Assembly (NCBI GenBank): GCA_963822255.1
Contig: CAWGGV010000008.1
Coordinates: 186,001 to 250,000 of the forward strand
Length of the DNA: 64,000 nt
Direction: 5' to 3'
From: UBA7803 sp963822255
Lineage (GTDB): Bacteria > Pseudomonadota > Gammaproteobacteria > Pseudomonadales > Azotimanducaceae
Below are positions 18,904 to 27,845 of this stretch, piece after piece. The position numbers were made by a program, and so were the translations under genes. The notes beneath the pieces are model-generated. The model did not search any database, was not told the DNA's origin, and saw nothing but the letters and a program-made list of their open reading frames with translations. Position 1 is the stretch's first letter. Each line of letters begins with the position of its first letter.

Positions 18904-20054
18904 AGGCCGTTCAGCTTCCAGCGGTGGACGAGGTGATCGGCCCGTCCGCCGGTCAGCGATCCTGGCTGAACGAAGGCGAGCTCCGGCGCCGCGCGGGCGA
19001 TAACCTGCACACGGGTCTCACCCGCGAGCTGTGGAAGTACACGCCCATCAAGGGGTTCCTGGAGAGCATGGCGGAAGCCCCGGCGGACGCGGCCGCCGGT
19101 CTGCCGGCGCTGGCGGGCCATGAACAGCCGGGCATTCGGGCCCGGTCGCTGGCCGCGCTGGACGGCGCCGCGCAGGCCTCGATCCAGCGCCTGGTCGCCG
19201 ACCACATGAACCCCGACCGGCACCCGCTGGCGGATCTGGCGCTGCTGCGCGCCGTTGACGGCTGGCTGGTCGAGGTCAGGGGCGAAGTGAAGGAGCCGCT
19301 GGAGATTCGCTATCCGGGCTCGGGCATGGCGCCCGTGTTCCTGGTGCTGGCGGCCAACGCTTCGCTGACCGTGGTGGAACATCTGACCGAGAGCGACGGC
19401 TTCCTGGCCCAGATCGGACACGCGGCCGTCGGTCCCGGCGCGCGGCTGTGCCACCACCGCGCCGCCCTGCACGGCGACTCGGCGCACTACGCCCTGCAGA
19501 GCGTGCAAGTACAGCGCGACGGGCAGTACCGGCTCGAGCACAGCACCGTCGGCGGCAAACGCCGTCGAACGGAGGTGCACGTGGTGCTCGACGGGCCTGG
19601 TGCACGTGCGGACATGGCGGGCGCCTACCTGGTGGAGCACGGCCAGCACCTGGACCAGCAGCTCGTGGTCGAGCATCGGGCGGCCCGCACCGTCAGTCGG
19701 CAGAAGTTCCACGGCATCGGCGCTGGGAAGGGCAAGAGCGTTTTCAACGGCCGCATTCACATTCACCGGCACGCGCCGGGGAGCGATGCGAACCTGACGA
19801 ACCGCAATCTGGCGCTTCACAAGGACGCCGAGATGAACACCAAGCCCGAGCTCGAGATCTACACCGACGACGTCTCCTGCGCCCACGGCGCCACCGTCGG
19901 GCAGCTCTCGGCCGCCGCCCTGTTCTACCTCACCGCCCGCGGTATCGCCGAAGCGGACGCCCGCAAGATGCTGTCCCACGCGTTCGTCCGCGAATGCCTG
20001 GACGGCCCGCTGGCGGAGTCCGTGGCCGCGCGCTTCCGGGAGGCGCTGGCGTGA
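18900..20054 (+). CDS. sufD: SufD Fe-S scaffold subunit
   Basis: SufD pairs with SufB in the cluster-assembly scaffold. 384 residues from ATG 18900 (ATGA overlap with sufC). The N-terminal helical part (ELWKYTPIKGFLESM) precedes a long beta-helix rich in GARLCHHRA and YRLEHSTVGGKRRR. The C-terminal NRNLALHKDAEMNTKPELEIYTDDVSC block corresponds to the SufB/D core, with the family motif CAHGATVGQLS and its conserved Cys and His, followed by the helical end. In-frame codons upstream of ATG 18900 lie inside sufC, so that start is preferred. The stop overlaps the sufS GTG. Confidence 0.95.
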
Positions 20055-21253
20055 TCGACGTCCGCGCGGATTTCCCCATCCTCGACCAGCGCGTCGGCGA
20101 CGCGCCGCTCGTGTACCTGGACAGCGCTGCCACGACCCAGAAGCCCCGGGAGGTGATTCGCGCCATCACCGACTATTACGAGCACGACAACGCCAACGTG
20201 CATCGCGCCGCCCACGCGCTGGCGGGTCGGGCCACCCGCGGCTTCGAGACCGCCCGGGAACGGCTGCGGCAACTGATCGGCGCCGAGCACGCCGCCCAGG
20301 TGATCTTCACCCGCGGGACCACAGAAGCCATCAACCTGGCGGCCAACGGGCTGACCTCGCGTGTCCGCGCCGGCGACGAAATTCTGATCTCGGTCATGGA
20401 GCACCATTCCAACATCGTGCCCTGGCAGATGCTGTGCCAGCGCACGGGTGCACGGCTGGTCGCCTGCGACGTCACCGACCAGGGCGAGCTGGACGTCGAG
20501 GATTTCCACCGCCGCCTCGGCGAGCGCACGGCGCTGGTGGCGCTCGGGCACGTCTCCAACGCCCTCGGCACCGTCAACCCGGTGGCCGAGCTGATACGCG
20601 CCGCCCACGATGCCGGCGCCCTGGTTCTGCTGGACGGCGCTCAGGCCGTAGCGCACCTGCCGGTGGACGTCCAGGCCCTCGACTGCGACTTCTATGCCTT
20701 CTCGGGCCACAAGATGTTCGGCCCCACGGGCATCGGCGCGCTGTACGGAAAGCGCCACCTGCTCGAGGAAATGCCCCCCTGGCAGGGCGGCGGCGAGATG
20801 ATCGAGCGGGTCACGATCGAAGCCAGCACGTACCAGGGGCTGCCTTACAAATTCGAAGCCGGCACCCCCGACATCGCCGGCGCCATCGGCTTCGGCGCGG
20901 CGGTGGAGTTTCTTCGCAGCGTACCTCCAGCGGAGGCCGCGGCACACGAACGCGACCTGGTAGCGCTGGCAGTGAGTGGGCTCAAGCAGATCCCCGGCGT
21001 CCGCCTGGTGGGCGAGCCCCGGGAACGGGTGTCCATCGTCTCGTTTCTGGTGGAGGGCAGCCATCCCAACGACATCGGCACCCTGCTCGATCAGCAGGGC
21101 GTGGCGGTGCGTACCGGCCATCACTGCGCCATGCCGCTCATGGAGCGCCTCGGCGTTCCCGGAACCGTACGCGCTGCATTCAGTCTCTACAATGACAGGA
21201 GCGACGTGGATGCCCTGTTGAAAGCGGTCGAGAAGGCACAGACATTCCTCTGA
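20051..21253 (+). CDS. sufS: SufS cysteine desulfurase (PLP)
   Basis: SufS takes sulfur from L-cysteine and hands the persulfide to SufE or SufU. 400 residues from GTG 20051. Fold-type I landmarks: VYLDSAATTQKP at the N-terminus, TRGTTEAINLAAN, MEHHSNIVPW, LDGAQAVAHLPVDV, and the PLP lysine in FYAFSGHKMFGPTG (Lys about residue 222). The catalytic Cys lies near residue 360 in RTGHHCAMPLMERL. sufE lies at the end of the same operon, which fits a SufE-dependent type II desulfurase. The start overlaps the sufD stop. Confidence 0.96.
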   Translation: MIDVRADFPILDQRVGDAPLVYLDSAATTQKPREVIRAITDYYEHDNANVHRAAHALAGRATRGFETARERLRQLIGAEHAAQVIFTRGTTEAINLAANGLTSRVRAGDEILISVMEHHSNIVPWQMLCQRTGARLVACDVTDQGELDVEDFHRRLGERTALVALGHVSNALGTVNPVAELIRAAHDAGALVLLDGAQAVAHLPVDVQALDCDFYAFSGHKMFGPTGIGALYGKRHLLEEMPPWQGGGEMIERVTIEASTYQGLPYKFEAGTPDIAGAIGFGAAVEFLRSVPPAEAAAHERDLVALAVSGLKQIPGVRLVGEPRERVSIVSFLVEGSHPNDIGTLLDQQGVAVRTGHHCAMPLMERLGVPGTVRAAFSLYNDRSDVDALLKAVEKAQTFL

Positions 21254-21276
21254 TCGCACTCGACACTACGATAGCA

Positions 21277-21648
21277 ATGGAAACAACCACCATGACCGTC
21301 AGCAGTTTCGACCCGAAAGCCATACGCGTGACCACACCGGCCCTGGCCCATCTGCACCGTCAGGTCGAGCAGTCCGGCCGCCCGTTCCTGCGCCTGGGCG
21401 TCAAGGAGAGCGGCTGCAACGGCTACATGTACACCCTGGACTATATCGACGCTCCCGGCGACACCGACCGCGCCTACCGCGTGGGCGATTCGCTGACCCT
21501 GTACGTGCGCGAGGAAGACGCCGGGCTGGTGGAAGGCACCGAGGTGGACTACGTAACCGAGGGGCTGAACGCGAGCCTCAAGTTCAAGAATCCACATGCC
21601 TCCACCTATTGCGGCTGCGGCGAAAGCTTCGCCGTCGCCGAAGGCTGA
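21277..21648 (+). CDS. sufA: A-type Fe-S carrier (SufA/IscA/ErpA family)
   Basis: Carries [2Fe-2S]/[4Fe-4S] clusters from the SUF scaffold to target proteins. 123 residues. The three family cysteines are present: GVKESGCNGYMY (Cys about 47) and the C-terminal YCGCGESF pair. LKFKNPHA precedes the latter as in SufA/ErpA. ATG 21277 gives METTTMTV; ATG 21292 (MTVSSFDPK) is a possible alternative. It lies 23 bases after sufS and 13 before sufT. Its position in a suf operon favours SufA, but sequence alone does not exclude ErpA-like function. Confidence 0.9.
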   Translation: METTTMTVSSFDPKAIRVTTPALAHLHRQVEQSGRPFLRLGVKESGCNGYMYTLDYIDAPGDTDRAYRVGDSLTLYVREEDAGLVEGTEVDYVTEGLNASLKFKNPHASTYCGCGESFAVAEG

Positions 21649-21661
21649 ATTCGGAGCGCAT

Positions 21662-22189
21662 GTGCAGAAACGTCTGGTACCCCTGCACCGGGACTGCCCC
21701 GCTCGCCTGGTTCCTACCGGCGATCCCATCACCATCCCGGGGGGCACGTTCGTGACCTTGACCCAGAACCTGGGCGGCACCTACACGGTGGTGGTGAACG
21801 GCAATATGGCCCGGGTGGACGGCACGGATGCCGATGCGCTGGGCTTCGAGCCCCAGCGGCTGGAGTTCGAGCCCCGGCCCGACGGCCACGTGGACCCGGA
21901 CCAGGTGCACGAAGCGCTGGCCACCGTCTACGATCCGGAGATTCCCGTGAACATCGTCGACCTGGGTCTAGTCTACGACTGCGAGGCCGGCGGCGACGGC
22001 CGGGTGCGAATCCGGATGACGCTCACCGCGCCGGGCTGCGGGATGGGCCCGGTGCTGGTCGAAGACGTGAAGTCGCGAGTGGCCCAGGTGCCGAACGTCG
22101 CCGGCGTGGACGTGGAGCTGGTGTTCGACCCGCCGTGGTCACGGGACATGATGAGCGAGGAGGCTCAGCTCGAGCTGGGGATCTTCTGA
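21662..22189 (+). CDS. sufT: SufT-type Fe-S cluster assembly protein (MIP18/DUF59 domain)
   Basis: A 175-residue member of the SufT group of DUF59 proteins, which help mature Fe-S proteins under high demand. GTG 21662 has GGAG eight bases upstream. The N-terminal 75 residues (GDPITIPGGTFVTLTQNLGGTYTV) are the SufT-specific extension. From about residue 80 the MIP18 core follows: ALATVYDPEIPVNIVDLGLVY, then MTLTAPGCGMGPVL with the conserved Cys, and ending in DPPWSRDMMSEEAQLELGI. The TGA overlaps the sufE ATG (TGATG). Confidence 0.92.
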   Translation: MQKRLVPLHRDCPARLVPTGDPITIPGGTFVTLTQNLGGTYTVVVNGNMARVDGTDADALGFEPQRLEFEPRPDGHVDPDQVHEALATVYDPEIPVNIVDLGLVYDCEAGGDGRVRIRMTLTAPGCGMGPVLVEDVKSRVAQVPNVAGVDVELVFDPPWSRDMMSEEAQLELGIF

Positions 22190-22620
22190 TGAGCAATACC
22201 GACACCGGACCGATGAGCGTCGAGGAGATTCGCGAAGCGTTCTCGTTCTTCGACTCCTGGGAGGACAAGTACCGGTTCGTGATCGACCTGGGCAAAGACC
22301 TGCCGCACATGGACCCGGCGAACCAGACGGAGGAGCACCTGGTTCGCGGCTGCCAGAGTCAGGTGTGGCTGGTGAGCGAACGCGATCCCGACAGCGGCGT
22401 CATGCACCTGTCCCTCGACAGCGACGCCCACATCGTCCGAGGGCTCATTGCCATCGTCCTCGCCGCCTACGACGGACGCACGCCCCGGGCGATCCTCGAC
22501 TACGACATCGACGCTCTGTTCGAAGAGCTCGATCTGCTGAGTCACCTCTCTGCTACCCGCGGCAATGGTCTGCGGGCGATGGTCGGCCGCATCCGCGATA
22601 CCGCCGCCGGCTACGCCTGA
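22189..22620 (+). CDS. sufE: SufE sulfur acceptor for SufS
   Basis: SufE accepts persulfide from SufS and stimulates it. 143 residues from ATG 22189. The acceptor Cys is in EEHLVRGCQSQVWLV (about residue 50), and the flanking pattern (DKYRFVIDLGKDLP upstream, RGLIAIVLAAYDGRTP downstream) is typical. Last gene of the seven-gene suf unit. The convergent fliA gene ends 23 bases beyond the stop, and no clear hairpin terminator is visible there. Confidence 0.95.
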   Translation: MSNTDTGPMSVEEIREAFSFFDSWEDKYRFVIDLGKDLPHMDPANQTEEHLVRGCQSQVWLVSERDPDSGVMHLSLDSDAHIVRGLIAIVLAAYDGRTPRAILDYDIDALFEELDLLSHLSATRGNGLRAMVGRIRDTAAGYA

Positions 22621-22642
22621 CCGGCCACACGGCCGCGGCAGC

Positions 22643-23377
22643 TCAGTCGCTCATCCATGGTGCGAGGCGCGCGCGAAGCCGCAACGTTGTCTGGCTCATG
22701 ATCTGGCTCACCCGGGACTCGCCGACGCCGATCACCGCGCCGATCTCCTTCAAGTTCAGCTCCTCGTCGTAGTACAGGGCGAGCACCAGACGCTCGCGTT
22801 CCGGAAGGCCGGCGATGGCGTCGGCCAGATGCCGCTCCACGGCCAGCCCTTCGTGACGCTCCTCCAGAACCTCCTGACCCGCTGGCTCGCTGGACTCGTC
22901 GGCTTCGAGCAACGCTTCGTAGCTGAGGAGCCTCGCTCCGGAACTGTCCGCCAGGACTCGATGGTACTGGCCGATGGACAAGCCCATGGCAGCCGCGATG
23001 TCCTTGTCCTGTGCCTCCATGCCGGTGTTCGCTTCCACCTGGCGCACCGCATCGGCCACGCGACGACCGTTGCGGTGCACCGAACGCGGCGCCCAGTCGC
23101 CGCGCCGCAGCTCGTCCAGCATCGCACCACGGATGCGCACCACCGCATACGTCTCGAAGCTCGCGCCGCGGCCGCAGTCGTATTTGCCGGCGGCTTCCAG
23201 CAGCCCCACCATGCCCGCCTGAATCAGGTCGTCCTGCTGCACGCTGACGGGAAGTCGCACCGCCAGGTGCCGAGCCAGGCGCCTCACCAGATAGCCGTAG
23301 CGGTCCACCAGCACGTCCGGGTGCGCACGGGCCGGTGCCAGCTCGGCGGCGAGCGGTTGGGCTGCTTGCTCAGCCAC
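22643..23377 (-). CDS. fliA: Sigma-28 (FliA) RNA polymerase sigma factor
   Basis: A 244-residue FliA/WhiG-type sigma factor. Region 2 is clear (DLIQAGMVGLLEAAGKYDCGRGASFETYAVVRIRG in pieces: DLIQAGMVGLLEA, then FETYAVVRIRGAMLDELR), region 3 follows (SVHRNGRRVADAVRQVEA), and region 4 has LPERERLVLALYYDEELN with the helix-turn-helix GVGESRVSQIMSQT. It should read promoters of the form TAAAGTTT-N11-GCCGATAA, and one lies before flgM at 29.26 kb. It overlaps flhG by 8 bases. No flagellin or chemotaxis genes are adjacent, where they usually are. Confidence 0.93.
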   Translation of the reverse strand: MAEQAAQPLAAELAPARAHPDVLVDRYGYLVRRLARHLAVRLPVSVQQDDLIQAGMVGLLEAAGKYDCGRGASFETYAVVRIRGAMLDELRRGDWAPRSVHRNGRRVADAVRQVEANTGMEAQDKDIAAAMGLSIGQYHRVLADSSGARLLSYEALLEADESSEPAGQEVLEERHEGLAVERHLADAIAGLPERERLVLALYYDEELNLKEIGAVIGVGESRVSQIMSQTTLRLRARLAPWMSD

Positions 23378-24260
23378 GGGGGATGCCCCGGCCGATCAAT
23401 TGCTCGACAAAGAACTCCACGTGACCGCGCGCGAAGGCAGGCGTCGGCCAACCATCCACGGCCTCGGCCAGGCGCATGAAGTCTCCGCTCACCCGGCTGG
23501 CCGGGTAGGCATCGACGACGGCGCGCTGCTTCTGCACGGCGCGCCGCACGTAGTCGTCGTAGCCGATGCTTCCGGCGTAGACGAGCTGGACGTCGAGGAA
23601 TCGCCCGGCCACATGCTCGAGCTTGGCATGCACGGCCGCGCCGTCCCCGTCGGAGCGGGTCATGTTCGCCAGCACGCGGACGCGCTCGACGCCATGACGC
23701 CGGGCCAGAACGTCGAGCAGCGCGTACGCGCCGGCGACGGACGTGGGCTCGTCGCAGACCACCAGCACGATCTCACGAGAAGCAGCTAGAAAGCCGGTCA
23801 CCGTCCGGCCGATGCCGCCCGCCGAATCGACGACCAGCACGTCCACGTGATCGGCAATCTCGGTGAACCCGGCAATGAGCCCCGCGTGCTCGAGCGCGCC
23901 GAGGTGCACCATCTCCTGACTGCCGGATGCCGCAGGAACGATCATCAGCCCGTGGGGGCCTTCGACCAGCACCTCCGCCAGCGAACATCGTCCTTCCATC
24001 ACATCGGCGAGATTGCGCTCGGGATTCAGGCCCAGCAGAACGTCGACGTTGGCAAGCCCGAGATCAGCGTCCAGCAGCGCCACCCGACGGCCGAGCATGC
24101 AGAGCGCGACGCTCAGATTGACCGAGACGTTGGTCTTCCCCACGCCGCCCTTGCCGCCGCTCACCGCGACCACCTGGACGGCTCTGGCGTCGTTCACGGC
24201 GGCGGACGTGCGCAAGCTGGTCAACGTCGTCCTCGATGCATCTGGTCCCACCTCGTTCAA
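23370..24260 (-). CDS. flhG: FlhG/FleN-type MinD-like ATPase
   Basis: A 296-residue deviant-Walker ATPase that normally limits flagellar number by acting with FlhF and by antagonising FleQ. KGGVGKT at residues 37-43 with NVSVNLSVALCMLGRRVALLDADLGLAN is the MinD/FlhG signature. VLVVDSAGGIG is the switch motif, and DEPTSVAGAYALLDVL is the FlhG-specific stretch. The N-terminal 28 residues (a place where FlhG carries its activator helix) have no DQAxxLR-type match that I can see. flhF, which is usually directly upstream, is absent. Confidence 0.88.
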   Translation of the reverse strand: MNEVGPDASRTTLTSLRTSAAVNDARAVQVVAVSGGKGGVGKTNVSVNLSVALCMLGRRVALLDADLGLANVDVLLGLNPERNLADVMEGRCSLAEVLVEGPHGLMIVPAASGSQEMVHLGALEHAGLIAGFTEIADHVDVLVVDSAGGIGRTVTGFLAASREIVLVVCDEPTSVAGAYALLDVLARRHGVERVRVLANMTRSDGDGAAVHAKLEHVAGRFLDVQLVYAGSIGYDDYVRRAVQKQRAVVDAYPASRVSGDFMRLAEAVDGWPTPAFARGHVEFFVEQLIGRGIPRG

Positions 24261-24286
24261 GGTCTGGTGCGCCGCACGGGTGCCAT

Positions 24287-24640
24287 TCAGTGGATGTGGC
24301 GCACGGCGACCACGGCGTCGCGGACTTCGCGAAGCTCTGCCCGGACCCTGTCGAGCGCCTGCGGCACCTCGTCGACCCGTCCGTTAACGGCGAGCAGCTC
24401 CAGATCGCCGCACAGGGACGCAAGCTCGCGCGCGCCGACGTTGCTGGATGCGCCCTTCAGGCTGTGGGCGCTGCGCCTCACGCGCTCCAGATCACCCTCT
24501 TCCCAGCCGTCCGCCACCTGGTGGAGCTGGTACTCGGAGTCCTTCAGGTAAGCTTCCAGCAAGGTGCCGAAATCGCCCTCCATCAGCCCCCTCAGCTCGT
24601 CGATCACCCGCTGATCCAATCGTTCAAGCACCGTCGTCAC
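24287..24640 (-). CDS. hptB: Histidine phosphotransfer protein (HptB-like)
   Basis: A 117-residue single-domain Hpt protein. His59 in RRSAHSLKGASSNVGA is the phospho-acceptor. Its gene overlaps the end of the HsbR-like gene by 17 bases, the same partnership as Pseudomonas aeruginosa hptB-hsbR-hsbA, where HptB passes phosphate to the HsbR receiver. The cognate hybrid kinases are not in the window. Identification as HptB rests on context plus the Hpt motif. Confidence 0.85.
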   Translation of the reverse strand: MTTVLERLDQRVIDELRGLMEGDFGTLLEAYLKDSEYQLHQVADGWEEGDLERVRRSAHSLKGASSNVGARELASLCGDLELLAVNGRVDEVPQALDRVRAELREVRDAVVAVRHIH

Positions 24641-26345
24641 TCCAGGCCAAAACCACCTCCACCTCGTTGCCGCAGCCGTGGTAGGTCACCGACTGACACA
24701 GGCTGGCCAGCAGCTTCAGGCCGCGTCCGTGGTAGGCCTGGTCATCGCAACCCGGGGCATTGGCCTCTGCGAGCTTGCGCTCATAGTTGAAGCCGGCGCC
24801 GCTGTCCGTCACCTTGATCGAGAGCCGTCCCGAGCCGCCGTCCGTCTCGCAGCACAGGTCGAAGCGGACGAAGCCGGTCACCGAGACGAGCCCGCGCCGG
24901 CGTGCTGCGTAGTAGTCCGCGAAACCAGTGGCCGACGACTTGAGAGCCGAATCCAGCCCCAGCAGCCCGTGCTCCAGCGCGTTGCTGTACAACTCCGTGA
25001 TCACCGCATAAATGGCGCCGGCATGCCGGCGGAGCTGCGGAAACTCCACGATGGCCTGCTGCAGCAGCGGCAGCGGGTTCGAGGAGCGCAGGGAACGCGG
25101 CCCCAATTCGTAGCTGAGACGCCACTCGTGGGCGCCTTTCATTGCGCCGGCGCCCGAATCACCCTGCCCCGCCGTCACCTCGGCCGGCGGGGGCACGGTG
25201 ATTTCGACCAAGGTGATGTCGTCGTCGCGCCCACGGCCACCGATGTGCGCGTACACAGCTCGCCTCAGCGCCTCGAACCCGCTCGCGGCGGCACCCGCCT
25301 GCCTGACGATTCCATAGAAGCGTTCGAAGCCGAAGGCTTGCCCCGCGGCGTTTCGCGCTTCGACGATGCCATCGGTGCACATGATCAAGCGGTCGCCCTG
25401 CTCGACTTCCAGCACCGTGGTGCCGGCATCGAAAGCCTCGTCACTGCGGATGCCGAGAGGTAAATGGCTCGACTTCAGGTGGATCAGCTCTCCGCTCCCC
25501 GGACGGAACAGGCACCCGGGCGGCAAGCCGCCGTTCCAGAACTCGACGACCCCCCGGCCGAAGCACACGGCCAGAAGGGTTGCGCAGCAGAAATACCCCT
25601 TAGGAAGGATGTCGCCGAGCTTCCGGTTGGCCTCACGAACGATCTCGCCGGCTGTGAAGCCTTTCTCGCACATGCCGTAGAAGATCTCCGCCAGCGGCAT
25701 CGCGCCCACTGCCGCCGTCAACCCGTGACCGGTGAAGTCGCCCAGCAGCAGACAGAGGTCGCCGGCCGGATTGCGCGACGCCAGCAGCACGTCACCGTTG
25801 AAGATCGCGAGCGGTGAGATCAGGTGCCGGATGAACGGAGCAGCGAGCGCGCCGCTGTGAGTCACCTTGTCGAAGACCGCCTTCGCTGCCTCCTGCTCCT
25901 GAACGAGGTGCGCGTGGTGACGGGCGATCTCGTCTCGCTGGCACTGCATCGTGACATGCATTGCACGCATCCGCTGCAGGGCGTTGAGCTTCGCCTTGAG
26001 GATGATCTGATTGTAGGGTTTGGACAGAAAGTCGTCGCCGCCCGACTCCAGCGCGCGCGCCAGGGCATCCGCTTCACTGAGCGAGGTGAGAAAGATGATC
26101 GGCACGAATGCCTCGCCGGCTGCGCATTTGATCCGGCGGGCGACTTCGAAGCCATCCATCCCCGGCATCAGCGCATCGAGAAGCACCATCTGCGGCCGCT
26201 CCTGGTGGAACTTCTCCACCGCGTCGCGTCCGTCCACCGCCTCCACCACCGCATAGCCTTCCCGCTGGACGATCGTCGACAGCACCAGCCTGTCCACCGG
26301 GTTGTCATCGGCTACCAGAACGCGAACTGCCGAAGATCCCGCCAT
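24624..26345 (-). CDS. hsbR: HsbR-like response regulator with SpoIIE phosphatase and anti-sigma kinase domains
   Basis: A 573-residue three-domain switch. The receiver domain (1-125) has phospho-acceptor Asp57 (MVLLDALMPGMDG). A PP2C/SpoIIE phosphatase spans about 170-390, with metal-site motifs LGDFTGHGLTAAVGAMP, MCTDGIVEARN and GRGRDDDITLVEI. A GHKL ATPase of the anti-sigma kinase type spans about 430-570 (ELYSNALEHGLLG, VTDSGAGFNYE, GRGLKLLASLCQS). In Pseudomonas, HsbR toggles the phosphorylation of HsbA. It follows hsbA by 6 bases. Confidence 0.9.
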   Translation of the reverse strand: MAGSSAVRVLVADDNPVDRLVLSTIVQREGYAVVEAVDGRDAVEKFHQERPQMVLLDALMPGMDGFEVARRIKCAAGEAFVPIIFLTSLSEADALARALESGGDDFLSKPYNQIILKAKLNALQRMRAMHVTMQCQRDEIARHHAHLVQEQEAAKAVFDKVTHSGALAAPFIRHLISPLAIFNGDVLLASRNPAGDLCLLLGDFTGHGLTAAVGAMPLAEIFYGMCEKGFTAGEIVREANRKLGDILPKGYFCCATLLAVCFGRGVVEFWNGGLPPGCLFRPGSGELIHLKSSHLPLGIRSDEAFDAGTTVLEVEQGDRLIMCTDGIVEARNAAGQAFGFERFYGIVRQAGAAASGFEALRRAVYAHIGGRGRDDDITLVEITVPPPAEVTAGQGDSGAGAMKGAHEWRLSYELGPRSLRSSNPLPLLQQAIVEFPQLRRHAGAIYAVITELYSNALEHGLLGLDSALKSSATGFADYYAARRRGLVSVTGFVRFDLCCETDGGSGRLSIKVTDSGAGFNYERKLAEANAPGCDDQAYHGRGLKLLASLCQSVTYHGCGNEVEVVLAWSDDGA

Positions 26346-26351
26346 CGTCGG

Positions 26352-26657
26352 TCAGTGGATGGTGAAGAGCTGCTCGAAATTGGAAATCGCCAGGATCTTG
26401 CGCACGTCGGCGTTGCAGTTGACGATCGCCACCTCGGCGCTGTCCCCGCCCGCGTGGTCGCGCAACAGCAACAGCATCCCGAGCGCCGAGCTGTCCAGAT
26501 AGCTGGCCTTTTCCATGTCCACCCGGTAGCGGTGCGGTTGGTCCGGCAGCGACTCGTACGCCTCGCGAAACTCCTGGTGGGCGCTGAAATCGAAACGCCC
26601 GGTGACCCGGATGGTCAGCTCTATGCCGTCGTCGGACAGCTGCGAAGCGATTGCCAT
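26352..26657 (-). CDS. hsbA: HsbA-like STAS anti-anti-sigma protein
   Basis: A 101-residue STAS domain protein from ATG 26657, with a strong GGAGGA site. SYLDSSALGMLLLLRDHAG contains the conserved DSS (residues 55-57), whose Ser is the expected phosphorylation site. Unphosphorylated HsbA is known in Pseudomonas to bind the anti-sigma factor FlgM and free FliA, and the phosphorylated form to promote c-di-GMP signalling. A FlgM and a FliA are both encoded within 7 kb here, so the same switch is plausible. Confidence 0.88.
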   Translation of the reverse strand: MAIASQLSDDGIELTIRVTGRFDFSAHQEFREAYESLPDQPHRYRVDMEKASYLDSSALGMLLLLRDHAGGDSAEVAIVNCNADVRKILAISNFEQLFTIH

Positions 26658-26745
26658 CGAACCATTCCTCCTTTGTCTGCGGCGTCACTTATCATCTGCT
26701 GGCGACGAGCCCCTGAAGCATAGTTCAGGAATCGGCACCAGCCGT

Positions 26746-27063
26746 TCAGGAAGACCTGCTGCGACGCGAGCGCGCACCGCGCTTGCTCTGCATGGCTCGA
26801 CTGAGGCGCTCCACCAGAGCTTCCTGCGCGTCTACCGTGTCGGCCATCCGTTGGAAGAATCGATCGAAGCGCAGCCGATCCTCCGGCCAGGGCGCTGTGT
26901 CCACGGGCTGCGCAGGCCGGCCGTGAGATGTCCGCAGAGGCCCGGCGGGCCGCTGCGAATGATCGCGACGGGCAGCGTTGAAGCGTGCCAGCTCATCGGC
27001 TCTGGCCTGTTCCTGGGCGGCGTACAGCTCGCTCACCACCTTCAGGTTTCTCCGCCTGGTCAC
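26746..27063 (-). CDS. Small FliJ-like protein, shortened
   Basis: A 105-residue basic helical protein. GTG 27063 overlaps the TGA of the FliG-like gene, so the two are translationally coupled. The N-terminal helix (NLKVVSELYAAQEQARADELARF) and a later one (FDRFFQRMADTVDAQEALVERL) resemble the two heptad regions of the flagellar export chaperone FliJ, separated by a Pro/Arg-rich stretch. FliJ is usually about 147 residues, and fliH and fliI normally lie between fliG and fliJ; both are missing. It may be a remnant or a repurposed adaptor. The assignment is tentative. Confidence 0.45.
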   Translation of the reverse strand: MTRRRNLKVVSELYAAQEQARADELARFNAARRDHSQRPAGPLRTSHGRPAQPVDTAPWPEDRLRFDRFFQRMADTVDAQEALVERLSRAMQSKRGARSRRSRSS

Positions 27064-27845
27064 GACCGTAATCCGACGTCACCCGGCGCCGACAGCAGCT
27101 CGAGCATGCGCTCGGCCAGCGCCTGGTCGCGCCGCTGGATTTCGCCCATGACCGCGCGCCGGGTATTCTCCTCAAGGCGGCCGACCAGCGCGGCAGCCGC
27201 TTGCGGACCGCCCAGCGGCGCCGGGCCCGCACCGGAGTGACGAGACGCCCGACGCGGCCGCGCCGGTGAGAGATCCTCGAGGCCCCGTGGATAGGCGGGC
27301 TCGAGGTCAGCGAGTTCCATGACCAGGTCGACCTTTACCCGGTCCCCCGGCACCAGCTCGACGACCTGCGCGGCCCGTTCGGGGCTGAGATAGGACAGCA
27401 CGATCGCGCGAACACGCACCGGCTCATGGAGCAGGAAATCGGCGACGGCGCCGGTGTTCATCCATCTCAGAGCGTCCAGTCCCCGCTGGCTGCCGTCCGC
27501 GCGGCCGCGGGCCGACCGGACCCGACGGGTAAGGGCACGGCGGGGCTGCGCCCGTCGCTCTCCCAGCGCGCCCACCAGCATGCTCTTCAAATAGTCGTTC
27601 GCCCCCATGGCCTCGCCCTGCTCGCCGCTCACCGTCTCCAGAAACCGGTTGACCACCCGATCGACCTGGCGGCTGTGAACCTTGCCGAGCGCCGCCATGG
27701 CCGCCCCCACCCTCTGCACCTCACGGGGATCGAGGAGCTTCAGGACTTTCGCGGCCTCGTCCTCACCCATCGCGAGCAGCAGAATCGCGGCTTCGCGCAG
27801 GCGCGCGCGGGCGGTTTCGTTGCCGCTCTCCGCCGGCCCGCTCAT
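27060..27845 (-). CDS. FliG-like protein without the C-terminal torque domain
   Basis: 261 residues against about 330 for FliG. The N-terminal domain is recognisable (AAILLLAMGEDEAAKVLKLL, GANDYLKSMLVGALGERRA), as is part of the middle domain (LDALRWMNTGAVADFLLHEP, RAIVLSYLSPERAAQVVELV). The EHPQR motif that binds FliM is replaced by HEPVRV. The protein stops after AERMLELL, just where the C-terminal domain that contacts MotA and MotB should begin; the next gene starts in the stop codon. No other frame below it encodes that domain. ATG 27845 overlaps the TGA of the upstream regulator gene. It cannot be a working rotor protein as read; a retained scaffold role is possible. Confidence 0.7.
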   Translation of the reverse strand: MSGPAESGNETARARLREAAILLLAMGEDEAAKVLKLLDPREVQRVGAAMAALGKVHSRQVDRVVNRFLETVSGEQGEAMGANDYLKSMLVGALGERRAQPRRALTRRVRSARGRADGSQRGLDALRWMNTGAVADFLLHEPVRVRAIVLSYLSPERAAQVVELVPGDRVKVDLVMELADLEPAYPRGLEDLSPARPRRASRHSGAGPAPLGGPQAAAALVGRLEENTRRAVMGEIQRRDQALAERMLELLSAPGDVGLRS

